DNA of 64,000 nt from assembly GCA_030268105.1 (NCBI GenBank), contig BSDZ01000028.1, positions 954,001 to 1,018,000 of the forward strand, in the 5' to 3' direction. Positions 1 to 12,870 of this stretch are shown here, piece by piece. A model generated the notes under the pieces. It searched no databases and was not told the origin of the DNA. It worked only from the letters and a program-made list of their open reading frames with translations. Origin of the DNA: Volvox africanus. Its lineage: Eukaryota > Chlorophyta > Chlorophyceae > Chlamydomonadales > Volvocaceae. The translations under genes and the position numbers were made by a program. Each line of letters begins with the position of its first letter. Within the stretch, counting starts at the first letter, position 1.

Positions 1-108
1 ACGAAGGGGGCAAGGGGGTAGGGGAGGGCGGGGTGAGGCGAAGCTGCTTACCATGGGCCTTATAAAATTGCCGTTGTTGCAACCCCGTTCTTAACTGTGT
101 TTGCCCAG

Positions 109-2045
109 GAGGCCTTATGGGCCTGGTAGGAGCCACTATCGTGGGACCCCGCATCGGCCGGTTCGAGGAGGGGAGGGCCAAAGACATGCCGGGACACGAC
201 GTGTCGTCAGCGGCCATCGGAACATTGTGAGAGCGGGGGAGAGGGAATAGGGGGTCATAGGTGTGAGGTGGGGATGTGGGGATGTGAGTGTAGGGCCCAC
301 AAAGCCAAACCCGAAGCCGGGCAAGTGGTGCAATTACACACCTTACGTACCTACTATAGCAATACAGCGTAATGAAATATATATGGGGTTAAGAGACCAC
401 CTGTTACTGGGAGGGGACACACATCCTACGGCGAAGTTCCCAGGGATTGCACCACTGTATCCCCGAGGAGGGGGGAAAGGGAAGGAAAGGGGAAGGGGAA
501 GGGGAGTGTATCCGAGCTATGCCGTTTGCACGTACAATCGTTATCTTGGTGGTGGGGATCCGCTCCTCCTCTATTGCTTCTTTCTCCCCTCTGCCCCTCT
601 CCCGCTCCCCCTCTGCTACTCTCCTACTCCCCTCGCCCACTCCCCCTCGCCAGATTCCTCTGGTTCGGATGGTTTGGTTTCAATTGCGGCACCACCTACG
701 TCTACCTCGGGAACATGGCAGCAGCAGCTGCAGCAGCCGGCGTAGACGACGGCCTCTCCGAGACGTCGTCGCCCCCACCGCCCGCTATCACCGGCACCGG
801 CGGCAGCAACCCCGCCGACCGGGTGGCGCTCAACATGACCCTCACCGCCAGTGTGTCTAGTCTGACAGCGCTGCTATTCAGCAGTCTTCGCTCCGGAACC
901 GTGGATTTGGTGGTTTGCTGCAATGCGCTTCTGGCGGGGTTGGTCATGTCGACACCTGCGTGCGGATTCATTACTTCATGGGCCGCGGTGGTGTACGGCC
1001 TGGCGGGCGCCGCGATCTATCTCGGCGGCGCGCGTTTGCTGGTGAGTGCGTGCGTGACCCGTGGGTCAGTACACACGCCTTGTGTGCCTTTGGTTTGCCT
1101 GAACGCGAGAGAAGGGGGAGGAGGAACAGACGGACCGACGAATGAGTTCAACACGCGAGTATTGAATTCCAGATCTACTCGAGTGATCAGATTCCAGGTC
1201 AGATGAGTGAAGGCTCTATGTGCTGTTTGTGTGTGGCTGCGTGCAGGTCCGGATGCAGGTTGACGATCCCCTGGAGTCATCCGTTGTGCATTTCGCATGT
1301 GGCATGGCGGGCACCTTGCTGCTGGGGTTCCTCGCCCGCCCCGCCTACGTGGCGCAATTGACAGGTTATAACTGTGGGGGCCTTGTGTACGGCGCCCGCA
1401 AGGGCGGGCTGCTGCTGGGGCTTCAGGTCCTGGGCGTAGTGGCCGTGGCTGCATGGACAGGCGTCTTTTCGGTGCTGGTCTTTTGGGCCCTACGTCGTTC
1501 CGGTCGTCTGCGTGTTGACCAGGTATGGTGGGCGACCCATAACTACTAGCACATACTTATGTACAAACACGTAAAGATATACGCATATATACGCATAGAT
1601 TGCCGAATCTCGACTGTGGAAATCAACACACACACACACACAAGCGCAAAGCAAACAGACAAATTTGCTGATGAATTTCGGATGGGTTATGGCGATATGT
1701 CATTAAGTAATTTATGTCATATCTGCCTCTAGACGTGAAGATAATGACGTCATCTTCCCCCACGGGTCTTCCCCGTCTTCCCTTTTTTAATTAAAATCGT
1801 AACGTTACCCGAATTAAGGATCTCGGTTTTATTGCATTATCGTACTACTATCGTAGCACATTTCAACCCTCCTCCATTTCAGCCCCTCCCTTGTCCCTTC
1901 CCTCACGACGCGCGCTCCGAAACCGTGCCTCCCACCTAACCGGCAGGTTGCGGAGTTAGCCGGTCTGGATAACATGGATCACGGAGGACCCGCATACCCG
2001 GAGTTTAATCTGGTGCCGTACAACAATGGCAGTGGCGAGCGATAA
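109..2045 (+). CDS. AMT1-type ammonium transporter, 3' part (5' truncated by window edge)
   Basis: This is the C-terminal half of a plasma-membrane ammonium channel of the AMT/Mep/Rh family, which conducts ammonium into the cell. Exons are 109-226, 654-1041, 1247-1522 and 1947-2045 (TAA stop). All internal junctions are in frame, and the first exon needs one base from an exon outside the window. Family motifs appear in order: the GPRIGRF stretch before an RAKDMPGHD segment, LWFGWFGFN, NALLAGLV, WAAVVYG, DDPLESSVVHFACG and LRVDQVAELAGLDNMDHGGPAYPEF, the last being the cytoplasmic C-tail that closes on the neighbouring subunit. The His in SSVVHF sits where the second pore His of the family lies. 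A low-complexity insert (seven Ala, then a Ser/Pro/Gly stretch, about 35 residues) follows WFGWFGFN and is longer than usual. At least four membrane helices are visible. Identification is secure; the particular AMT paralogue cannot be told. Confidence 0.9.
1625..1642. repeat. (CA)n microsatellite in an AMT intron
   Basis: A short CA dinucleotide run lies in the last AMT intron (1523-1946). It is a plain simple repeat. Confidence 0.9.
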
Positions 2046-2983
2046 CCCGGGAGAGGAGGCAAGGAGCTTTATTCGATGCGTCAGCGGAAGCGGTGGCGGA
2101 AGCAGTGGTCCCTCGCGGAGTGCAGGCCTCCGGTGCTTATGGATACGTGGCAGCGAGTGGTGCCGCGGTGCTGTATGGTGCCCTGGGGTCTGGGAGCCCT
2201 CCAGTTGATAGTGGGCGCCACCCGCGGATGAGCCTCAGCATCACGTTGCCAACAGCTTGATCGAAAGTGTTATAAAGGAACGGCACGATTCGTGTCCTGC
2301 GCTTCAAGAGGCTGCCTTTCCACCTTCCCAACTTCCCAAAAGACCAGTAGCCTGCATCCCTGCTCAGCCCTCTACATCACCCCAGCCCAAGCCCAAGCCC
2401 AAGCCTTAAGGCCACTATGCATAAGTCCTTAAATCGCACCGCCGCGGTCCCTGTTGACATCACTGCCGTGGTCCGAAATGGCCGGTTCGGCGATGAAGTG
2501 GAACGTCCACAACCGCTTCGTGGTCGTCGGCATCAGAATCCAAGTTTTTAAAAAGGGTATGGATCCAAATTTCAGGACGATCATGGAATCACGGATCCCA
2601 GTACTGTCGAGATCCTGGATACGGATCCTGGATTCTGCTGCTGTTGCATGGAATCCGGCTAGGAAGCTCTCTTTGTGATGAGAGAGGAGAGGGGGGGTCC
2701 GCAGGAGGGCGGTTGAAGCATTGTATATCCGTTGGCACTATGATAACCGCTGCGGTTACAACTCACAACCGCAGCGCCAGCGTTAGCTTAGCGACAGACG
2801 ATGATGGCAGTGACAGTGGCGCTGTGTCGTCATCATGGAGGAGTAAATCGCCCACGAAAGCGGTGTGGGGGATGTGTGAAGGTTGCGAGGTGTTGTGGGG
2901 GCGAGCAGGCCGTACCCGTGTGACTGACTGCGTACCATAAGAGGCTTAGGCGAAGTAGGGAACAGTAGGCGAAGGTGGTGTAG

Positions 2984-3009
2984 GATAGGGATAGGGATAG
3001 GGATAGGGG
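2984..3009. repeat. GGATAG hexanucleotide repeat, about four units
   Basis: Tandem GGATAG units run from 2,984 into a G run. A similar GGGATAGGGGTTGTA pattern occurs at about 23,040-23,075. There is no telomere-like extension. Confidence 0.8.
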
Positions 3010-6000
3010 GCAGAGGTCGACAAGAATGCCGGTGTGTTGTCGCGCGCATGCATGCACCGCGGGTACGGCAGGGGTAGCAAATGCTGCTGCTGCGGCTGCT
3101 GCCGCTACTGCGCTCCCGAGCAGTGGTGCCACGCACACCGATACTAACATTCATTAATGCCTTTAAGGTTCCTTCTCCCCCAACACGACCACGTGCATGC
3201 GCGCGCGCGTGCGTGTCTGCGTGCTTGTGTGTATGTTTGGGGAGTGGAGGGGAAAGGCGCGCGTGAGCTGGTATCCCGTGCGGTCGGGTGGGCGCTCCTG
3301 TGTGCTGCAGGGTGGGAACTGGTCTAAATGGAAAAGCACAAGCGGCTGATGCACCGTTGCATCCGGTCGGGGGAAACGATGCTTCCTCGGTGCTTCCTCA
3401 ACATGACACACACGGCTCGCGAAAACCCGCACCCCTTCGGCGGCCTCACCTGCTCCTTGCCCAGAGGTACACCGGCCACCATTCTTTCGCCAAGTAGCCG
3501 GTGGAGGTTCCGGAGCCCGAGGTGTGCATACCTGCGATGTCACAGGTCAGCTAGCCGGGTCATAGGCTTGAAGTTGGCCACACCGCCAAAATGCGTCTTT
3601 GAATATCGGCGACGGGAGCCGTTGTCTGAGCAGATGTAGACATTGGATAGACCTTGTGTCTGTCCGTTTGCCATCGTTCTGTCTGTCTGTCTGTTTGGCG
3701 CAGCGGCAAAGAGTAGTCGCCTGCAGCGTGGCATTTCCCCGTCTCCATCCGTAGTTGCAGCCGCTAACGGCAAGGGCCGTAGCCGCCATAGCTGTAGCTG
3801 TAGCCGCCAACGACTGTTGTACAATGAGGATTGGTGTGCCCCTGGGGCCGCTGTACTTGCACCTTGGTAACCCTTCTCCCTCACCCTCCCCTATGTTCTT
3901 TGCTGAAAAATCATCGTGCATGATGGTGTACGATGTTTGACATGTCCTCATGGGATGTAGGGTGCTACCTGCAGCACATTATACGAGAACTGCAGTACCG
4001 CTTTCTATGTTTGGTTTGTTTCAGTGTGGAGCTAGGGCCGAGTTGGAGGAGAGGTCATAGACCTGGCACCCGACATTGCTCATGGTCATTGCAGGACAAG
4101 GTGGTTGTAATCATAGGGCAGTGGTGCCCTGATAAAGGTTGTTGGTTGGCTGTGTTAGTGTGCAGAGAGATAGAGTGAAGTGGTGGTAATGGGGGTGGGG
4201 ATGGAAGAGAAGGAGGAGTTGGAAGGATAAGGGGAGGGAGGAGGGGGAAGATGAGGAGGAGGAGGAGGATACCAGCCCCTGCTGCGATCCTCTTTACCGC
4301 GTCCGTGATTCTCGTACGCATCAGTCCCAACTCCTTTCCTCAAAGGCTGCTTTCCTCACCTCCCTTGATGTATTAATACCCTCCCTTTTTTGGCCCCAGC
4401 TGCATTCGCTTACCATACAAACTGAGAATGAAACACTTGGGTGCTGAGTGCTGAGTGCTTGCATCTGAATGCTGCCAGGCAAGGAAAACCTACCGTTGCT
4501 TCTCAAGGCCGTGCACTTGCTCAAGCAGAGAATTGCTCCAACGCATGGACTGTGTGTTTATGTTGCGAGGAAGTCGATGGCTTGCCTCGGCATGCGTGCG
4601 CGGCCATGTGGCGGGCGTCCCACCATTGGGCCGGAGACGCGCATCTCCTGGAGCCTTAAGCCACACGGCGTCATCATTCAGCAGCAAAAGGCTGCCCAAC
4701 ATTTTGAGGGTTTTTGATGAGCCTTTCCGGCGGCAGTGCGAACCCTTAGAAAACCCCGGGCTGAGGCCTGCCGAGCCCACCTGGGGATTCATGTGGTGGC
4801 GCAGGTGGCTGAAGGGGGGAAGGTCGGCAGCAGAGGGTTATCTCTCTTTCCGACAACGACCCGCATCGTACGTCAAGGGAACGTTCGGGAGATGACCGCT
4901 ACCTCGTGCCGAGGGTGGGGACCGCCATTTGTATGTGTATGTGTGCGGGGTTGGAGGGGTGGGGTGGGGAGTCCTATCCGTCACATTCTATCTCGGGTAA
5001 CGCCTATTCCAGGATAGACCAGGACGGCTACGCCTGGCAGCCGAAGGCGGTTTGGGAAGGGAGCTGGGGTTCGGGGATTTGGGTTTGGGGATTGGGAAAG
5101 GGAGCTGGGGTGCCAGTCACCTCCCAACCCTATCAAGGGAGCTAGGGGTCGGGCTGGTGTTGGGTCTCGACCGGATGATGGGCGATGGAGGTGAGGGCGA
5201 TGAAAGGGCTGATGATGAGCGAGGAAGCGGGGAGGCTGGTTGCCGGTAGTCCTCGCTGTGATTGGTACTGTGCTGGTACACGGCGCATGACATCACTTGG
5301 GCCCTTTGAGACTTGACTTGACGTGGGCTGCGGGTGCGGGGTGAGCATGTTTTTACGAGATGGTGACGGTGACGGTGATGATTCATTTGGTGTAAGCTGT
5401 TGTTAGTTGGTGGTTTGAGGTTGCACGCTACTGCCGGGTGGTTGTTTGTTGTGGCTAGTTGTGTAGGTGGTTGGGAAGGAGTGGAAGGGATGGAGGCAGA
5501 GAGTTGGCAAGAAGGGGTTGCTCTCTTGGTGCTACCTGCCCCTCTGCACACGTGCGGTTTTGTACTATTTCAAAGTCCTTATGGCCGTCCGCCTCTTTGC
5601 CCCTGTCTGCCTGCCCGTCTGTCTGTCCCTTCAATCTATCTCTCTGCGCATGGTACTAGTAGAGATTTTTGCTGAGGTGGGGGGGGTGCCAGGCACGAGC
5701 CCGAGCCCGAGCCCCACTCGGGGACGAGGACGACCCGGTCCTGACCGGCGGGTGGTAGTGGTGGTGATAGCGGTGGTAGGTGGAGGCGATGAGGTCGGGA
5801 TGAGGAACAGGGGCGTGGTGCAGGAGGAGATGGAGGAAGTCGGGGTCGGAGGAGATGGAGGGTCGGGGTGTCACGGGCTAGAGGGTCCCTTACGGGTACT
5901 TCGTTGTGCGTATCAGAGGGAGGGAGGGAGGGGGGCCCGGAGAGGGGGGATGGCGGCATGCGGGGGGAAAGCACCGAGCGGTCGGCAACAGACGGAAACC

Positions 6001-7640
6001 GAAGACCCTCAGGACCCTCAGGAGGGTGAGAGATGAAATGAGACGAGTGGACAGAGGCGATCTGCGCGAGCGCATGAGGGAGAGAGCGACACAGCGCGAG
6101 GGCCTTGCATGTCTTCGTCGTTGTTCCGGTCCTTGTGGGGCAGGATAGGTGGAGGCAGGCAGGGAGGCAGTGGCCCCGCCCGGCGGCTTCGGGCGGTCTT
6201 TCCACAGCCACTGTGTTAGTCAGTCACATAGCCGCGTTCGCTTCATGCACTGCATCGTGTCATCGTGTCGTCGAGCTGGCCCCGTCACGAGCTGGCCCCA
6301 GGAGATGACAATATGCTCGTCCTCCTGTGGCACAGCTTCATCATTATTGCAATAATCATAATCCCAATACTAATCGGGGAAGAATCAACACTGGTGTTTA
6401 GATATGATTTTCATATGGTGTGTTTTGCACGTGTAGCGGTTTCGGAGCACGTGGAGGATCCGGTACGAAACTCTGCGCCCTTCCACCTGCTCAATACTGC
6501 GCCCGCAGTGAACGTCCCATAGGTTGCGGAATTAAAGCGCGACTGGTTGCGGAATAAGCGGACAGCGCTCATATCCCTCCGCACGGCACCAAATGGCATT
6601 CGACCCAACCCGTTGTATTAGCGCATGAGCAGTTCGATGTGGTGGAAGTTGGGGCAGAAGGGAAAGCAACAAGAGCGGCCGGGCCCCAGCCACCGTGTTT
6701 ATTGGATCGGTTGGGCCGGTCTATATTGGCTGCCGCAGACGTGTGGGGGGTCCAACGCTGATGCCTACATGCGTGAATGCATAAACACTAACATGTGCAC
6801 AAACTGGCACTTTTTGTATTTTTCTGAAGACCTGATAAAAGTGGCTGCTGTGATCACATGTCTCGAAACATTTAAGACTTAGAACTTCGGATTTTCGGTT
6901 GGTCGGTTGAGGTGGCATCGTGCCCACAAGGATGTGTATTTTTGACACCTTCTAACTGAACATGCATGGGGCCCTGAAGCCAAAATGGTGTCATTTGGAT
7001 GATGGGGGAGGGGGTACTTACGAGGGCGGAGGATACGTGATGCAGCGGATGGGGTGTGTGGCTTAAACTTTGCCTAGGTCAGTGTGGAGTGGTAGGAGGA
7101 GGAGGAGGAAGGTGAAGAGGAAGGAGGTGTTTCCGGCTCCGGAGCGCTTGGGGGGTTAGCCAGGAGGGAACTCTCCCAGACAAGCAAGTCGTGCAATTTC
7201 ATGGAGGGCGTTTGGGGGTGGTGGTGGTGCGCTTGTTTGAAGTCGTTCTGAATGAGTTGTTTTGCATGTAATGTTACAGCAGCTAGTGCACGGGCAGTTG
7301 GCAGCAGGGGGCAGTTGCTGGCATATGGTATGTGATAGATGGTGACAGATGGCACGTCCGTGATAGACTTGGTGGGTACGATCCCCCCGCAGGATGCAGC
7401 CATGCGTGTCCCGTGCGCATGTCATACGCGGTGTATGTGACATGCTGGGTACATCGGCCTGTTAGTTGCACAAGTCACTGGTGGCACATTGGTGTCCTGA
7501 GGTCACAGACCATTGCAGGTGGGGCCTTCCGCCGTACGGATTACCCCCCTTCTGCAGTGGGGCACTTGTAGGGCACTTGCGGGCAAGCAAGGAAATGATG
7601 TGATGCGCACGTGTGCGTGGTTTCGGCGCGTGCGTGGTGC

Positions 7641-7686
7641 ATCTCTTTCTCTCTTCCTCTCTTTCTCTCTCTCTCTCTCTCTTTCT
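7641..7686. repeat. CT-rich microsatellite
   Basis: A nearly pure CT tract of about 45 nt with a few TT and CC interruptions. It makes the overlapping frames look Ser/Leu rich. Confidence 0.9.
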
Positions 7687-8285
7687 GAATGGGCCACCTT
7701 TCTTAGTGGATGGAGGGGTTCTTTGGTATCCTGTGCGTGTTGCTGGTGTTGAGATGTGGCCGGCGAGGGAAGGAGAGGCAGCAGGGCAGGGACATTGTGG
7801 TAGTTTGGGAGTGTGGCTGTATCAGGACTGGGCAGGCAGGCAGACACGCGGAATGGTGCCTGATTGGTGTAGTTTTGTTCGGGTACTGGTATCACCGGTA
7901 CTGGCACAGGGTGGGAGAAGAGGGGGTTTCCAGAGGGGCCCCCGCGCGTGTCCGTACTAAGTCAGAAACGTGTCTTGGATGGTTACTGCCATTGCTTCCT
8001 CTGTGGCCTGTACGGATCGTCTTGTCGTACGTGTAGTTCTGTGGGGACTTTAAATGACCAAATTAGAACCAAAGTCGGACCGAAGTGGTCGGGGTAAATA
8101 CCCTTTTATTTCATATCCTTAATTATTAAATGACATCGGCATCTTCGCGTCTCTCTCTGATGAGAGAGCCTTAACCCTCCCTGGTCAGGCTTCATGTTCA
8201 TCATCTTTCAGGTCCCAACCGGTGCGATCCGATGGCGCTTCGGGCCGCTCTTAGAAGCTTAATGGGGCGTCGGCTGATGGTGCAG

Positions 8286-8304
8286 GCACACACACACACA
8301 CACA
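8286..8304. repeat. (CA)n microsatellite
   Basis: A CA dinucleotide run with no associated gene. Confidence 0.85.
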
Positions 8305-9069
8305 CGCAGGCACAGGTAATCCCATCGACCAGTTAATTTTTACATGACTGGGTTTCCAGCCATCAATGTAATGCCATATGTTGATGGCTCTCGCATTCCC
8401 ACATCCGTGTAGTTAGGGAGCCCCGTCTTCAACCAGGTGCGCTATATTGGGAGATGCAAAGAAACGGCCCATGTCATACAATACGACACCCCATGTTATC
8501 AAAACCGTGTTTGTGCCTGCCTTCCGCCTCCCCCTTTCCAACCCAAGAAGCGCGCACATCATATAACGCCGCCCCAGGAACGCTACTTAGTATTAATGAA
8601 TCACATCAGTATCACCAGGATGTTGAAGTAGCCAAAGCACCCAGAGCCCCGTTGGGCCCAACTGAAGGTGCTGGCTCCTTTCCAGAGGTGAATGAGCGCT
8701 GATTGCCAAATCAAGACAGACCGTATCACGATGTACGGCAGTCACCTCTAATGCCTCAATGCCCCTCTTCGCACTCACTCTGGCGACGTCTACGATCTCG
8801 ACTCAGCATGGATGCATCGGTGGACAACTCCACTCTTCGCTCACTTTGGCTAATGCCCATATATAGCGCATGATTTCTAGCAACCACAAACCTTAATGCT
8901 TAATTTATAGGCTTTTCGATGACCCACCACCATCCACTCCCTGTGCCCCCCGCCACCGTGTTCTTGGTATGGGTCCACCAGCAAGGTGTGCCCCCCCCCA
9001 ACGGCCCCCCAAACCTTCACCGCCATGAGTCCTGTTCACATCAAAACCTAAGCCGCATCACCTGCCTCA

Positions 9070-10151
9070 TCACACCAGCACCAGATCAGTTTCAGGCACG
9101 TTAGCTATCGCCCACGACCTGGCGTCCCTCTTGCCCTTCTCCACCAGGAACATCAGCGTCTCCTCAGGTGCCGGCTCGAATGCCCACGACAGCATCGTAC
9201 CCATGTCGTACGGCCAGGACTCGTACGTGTCCGGACTGGTATGTAGGTCCCAGGAGGCAAGTGTACAACAGTCGGGGACAATGCGTGGAGCGGAGGGGGG
9301 CCCGGCGAGGAAGGTAAAACGAATGAGGAGGACATACTCGATGGAAAGGGGAATATCCTACCACCTGAGGAGACGCTGATGTTCTGATGTCCTACTTAGG
9401 ACCCCTCTCCAAGTGGCAGCCGTAGCTTCTGTCAGTGACACAGGATGCTGCCGGATACTTAATGTGCGCTAAGAATGATACTACGATGGCGAAGCAGCCG
9501 TGCTATCCTCTCACACGTCCTCCACTGCTCATTCCTTCTCACAAGGCCCCTACAAAGTCACTACGTTCATATTTTTGTGTCCACCCCTCCTCCCCTCCTC
9601 CCCTCCGCCCCTCCTCCCCTTCAATACCTCCATACGTAGGAGGAGTCTGCTGACTGAAATTTGAAATGCCTCTGGCCGTTTTCCCCCACATGCCGTATCT
9701 GGGCTCCATCTGAAGTTCAATCCACTCCACCGCATAACCCGTACGACAGGCTTTGTCTGTGTTGCCTAAACCCAGTATCAACCCAGAGAATAGACCCGTC
9801 TGGCGTCAACAAACACACCTTAGGTCAATATTCGGGAAGGCTCGGAGCATCTTGGAGGGGAAACAGCATACACTGTGACAGCGCGTCGTGGGGGTAGACG
9901 GTATGAAGTTGGTGATCCCTGAAATCAAAAATTCGCGAGGAAAGGGGTGGGGGTGGGAGGGAAGCGGGAAGGGGTGGGAGTATGAGGAAAAAAGAAGAGA
10001 CGGTTTGTAATTCTTCTGCCTGTCTCTAACCAATAAAATTGAATGTAGCTGGTGAAGCGAGGCGGACGAAGCGATCAGGACATGTCCAGGGCGGAGGACG
10101 GAAGACCCTTTCCATGATTCCATCAGGGCCGTACGGAGTTCGACGTAAGCT

Positions 10152-10182
<31 letters not shown>

Positions 10183-12870
10183 GGTTACTCCGCCCTTGCG
10201 GGCTGGCGTGTATTATGGAAATCTCCGGGATATTAACCGAGTGGGCACGCGTACCTCAGCGTCTTCATCTGAGGCCGCTAGAGATCACCTGTTTTTTGGT
10301 TACGCAGAGTTTCCTACTCTCTACGGCCCCTATCCATGTGCCAGCCCCTTCGGACCTACTGGCATTTAGGTGGGTGTCAAACCAGGGAATGGCCTCGAGA
10401 GGCGGCTATAAAATTACGTCATCTTTTATATATTTTACAAATTCCACCTGATTGCTTATATCTGGCTATATTGGCCTTGGCTAACTACACGGCCTGTTTA
10501 ACGGCGCATGGCGTATACACATGCTTCAACCGCAGTTCCTTAACACATGGAAACACATTTGCACACATGGACGAGAAAATGCATCTCTTGGAAGCTGCAT
10601 TAGATGTACCGCTGCGTTCGCGACATCCGGGCCCACCTTCCCTATAATACGGCGTAAGCCGCGTAACCGAAAAACACAACTTGATCACTTTGAAATACCC
10701 GGGAGGGCACTCACCTCCATCGAAGTAGATCCCATCGCGGTACGGCGTGAAGAGGCTCCCTGGAGCAGCGGGCAGGGGAAGACGGAGGAAGGGCGAGGAA
10801 CAACCCTGGGTAACCCCGAGAGGCGAAACACGCCACACGTCTGGCGGTACACCGGGATCGTCAAGTCACGGGGTGCCACTGTATGTGGGACGCTTGGGAG
10901 GTAGGTGCAGATCAGGTTTCGGCGCAGGCCAGCAGCGGTAGATACGGGGAGAACATGGCTTCCGGAAGGGACCACTACGTTGCCGCCCACTGGGATTTCC
11001 CGCCTTCGCGCCACTCACCGTCAAACCAGTACGGGATGTGACTGGACACCAGCAGCGTGTCGATGACCTCCTGGCGGCTGGTGAAGGAGCTCACCTGCAT
11101 GTGGTCCGCCAGATGCGGGAAGGACAAAGCGGTTTCGATTCTGTGACCCATGGGTCAACGATCATGTGACCCATGGGCCTATGTTGACCGGCGGGGAAGG
11201 CATGGAAACCACCGGGTCAATGGGGCAGCTATTCATGCGATACCGCAGCATTGACTCCTGACCCCACAAGAAACTACGCACAGCCGCTTTCCCGCGGCCT
11301 GCAGCTCGGGTGGGGTCCCGTGGCCGCGATGCAATGCGCGCATGCACAAACCTCCTGTGCGCGCAGAAGGCCCATCCCTAAATGGGCCCAATCGTCGTAC
11401 ATGGATCCCGATAATTATGTACAGTTATTTAACTGGGTCGCGAAATATTGGAGTCCAGTTGAATTTAAAAACATGAGTTAAGGAAGCGGGATCCAGCCGA
11501 GGCGTCCGTATCGTACCGCACAGTACTGCACAGCACCGCAACGTACCATACGAGGCGCAAACTTTGGAAAGAGCTGTGTGACCGCTAGGAAGACCCGTCC
11601 TTCACAACGCTCATGGATATCGTACGGCAATGCCTCCTGCAGCACCCGCTGCAGTACGGACTTGAGCCGGGCGCGGGTGCCCCCCTGCCGGCAGTCCTTG
11701 GGTTTTCAATCGCAACGTCGGCGGGTGAGCCGGGTTGGGCCCGCCGGGGTGATCCCGACGGAATCGGAAAGAATGAGAAGAGGGAAGGGGAAAAGACGCG
11801 TCACTCTTTGGCCGCAGCTCAGCGTCAGCCACACGCTCTCACAATCCCTGGCTCCGAAATGTCAACATGATACGTACAGACGCTGTTCGCATTAGGCCGT
11901 ACAAATAAATGCTAACATTATGTAATAATTCGTAAGCTGTACTCCACATTGTCGTATTATTAGTATCGTACCCGAGAGAGATCCACGAACGCATCCAGCA
12001 ATTGTTGCTCACTGAGGCCGCTCTTGGTGCAAACCGCCACGATACTGCCCGCGCTTGCGCCTGCAACCGCTGTCTCAGGCCGCAGCACGTTCATAGCCTA
12101 CATAGTCAGCATGTTATGGGTGGATTTGTCAGATCGATCAAGCCGCGCAGGAAACGTCCGAACCGGTGCACCGACATGCGTCGTAAGAAGCGCGTGGCTT
12201 CCATACCGATTTGCGAGAAATAGGGACGTGCGCGCAGCTTGACGCAATACGGAGGCATTATGGCGGCAGGGGCCGGGGCCCAGTGCACAGTCTCTCTGCC
12301 GGGCCGTGGCTCGGAAGCGTACATATACATTATTCAACCGGGTGTTATTATATTAAGTACGACACCCAAGTAGCGCAGCGCAAGAAATGCTTTGACAAGA
12401 CACACGTGCTCAATATTATGTACACCTGTCCATAGTGTTAAGCATATGAACGCATGCGGTTCTGCCATCTGCAGGTGCAAATTTGCTGCACCAGCAAAAC
12501 GGATGTTCGGGGGCCCCGGGGCTTGCCCAGCATAGACACGCGGGAATGGAATATATCTATGGGGATTATCTGCATCCAGTGCATGCTTGAAGCAATGAAT
12601 ATGTCTGTCCTTGAGTTGCACTTAGATTCCACTTCGCACGAGTTGACAAGGCATGTTGGGCAGCTCCCGTACGTCGGCGAGTTCTTTCCAAGCCGAGCTG
12701 GGCGCATTTGAGCTCATATCCACCTGCTTAGATCCCTCTAAGATAGCTTCAATATGTGGGTAATCGGCAGCGCAATTATTAGTGGGTCCGTACCTGAAGC
12801 TGTACGGCCACTCCAAGAAAGTATGGAAAAAGAAGACCGCCAGCTGAAAAACCGAAGCCATAATCAGTCG
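9070..12870 (-). CDS. Patatin-like phospholipase/acyl hydrolase (N terminus incomplete)
   Basis: A patatin-family lipid acyl hydrolase uses a Ser-Asp dyad on glycerolipids. Coding exons, in transcript order, are 12794-~12870, 11972-12097, 11547-11696, 11019-11094, 10715-10759, 9819-9918 and 9070-9235, with the TGA at 9070-9072. All junctions from the second exon onward keep frame. The oxyanion-hole Gly run is in GFSAGGLLFPYFLGV (first exon), the nucleophile is the central Ser of GASAG (11972-12097), and the catalytic Asp is in DGG (junction of 10715-10759 with 9819-9918). Other family blocks are DCRQGGTRARL, RVFLAVTQL, SSFTSRQEVIDTLLVSSHIP and ITNFIP. About 247 residues are covered. The family usually has a longer N terminus, and the true start is not resolved: several acceptors near 12,870-12,890 are possible. 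Both catalytic motifs are intact, so it should be active. Exact substrate is unknown. Confidence 0.85.
10152..10179. repeat. 28-bp perfect palindrome of AAT/ATT triplets
   Basis: Left arm 10,152-10,165 is built of TAA-type triplets and right arm 10,166-10,179 is its exact reverse complement with no spacer. It lies in the patatin intron 9919-10714. Confidence 0.9.

Larger units (their letters stand above)
2046..9069. other. Seven-kilobase stretch without a recognised gene
   Basis: This covers the 3' flank of the AMT gene and the DNA up to the 3' end of the patatin gene. No open frame longer than about 190 codons exists and none resembles a protein family I know. The longer frames (around 5,470-6,210 and 7,500-7,960) are low-complexity purine/pyrimidine-biased tracts open on both strands, as expected of shadows. 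Simple repeats occur at 2,984-3,009, 7,641-7,686 and 8,286-8,304. A gene made only of very short exons could be missed here. Confidence 0.6.

Noticed and set aside
2981..3010. Telomere-like GGATAGG repeat
   Set aside because: Only four units, interstitial, and the unit differs from known algal telomere repeats.
3440..3540. Minus-strand HLGLRNLHRLLGERMVAGVPL, reminiscent of a copia pre-integrase segment
   Set aside because: It lacks the conserved His pattern, and no integrase, reverse transcriptase, RNase H or LTR is visible nearby.
12438..12621. Minus-strand IRFAGAANLHLQM, which looked like the patatin oxyanion-hole segment
   Set aside because: A much better match (GFSAGGLLFPYFLGV) lies at 12,794-12,870 and joins the GASAG exon in frame, so this is chance.
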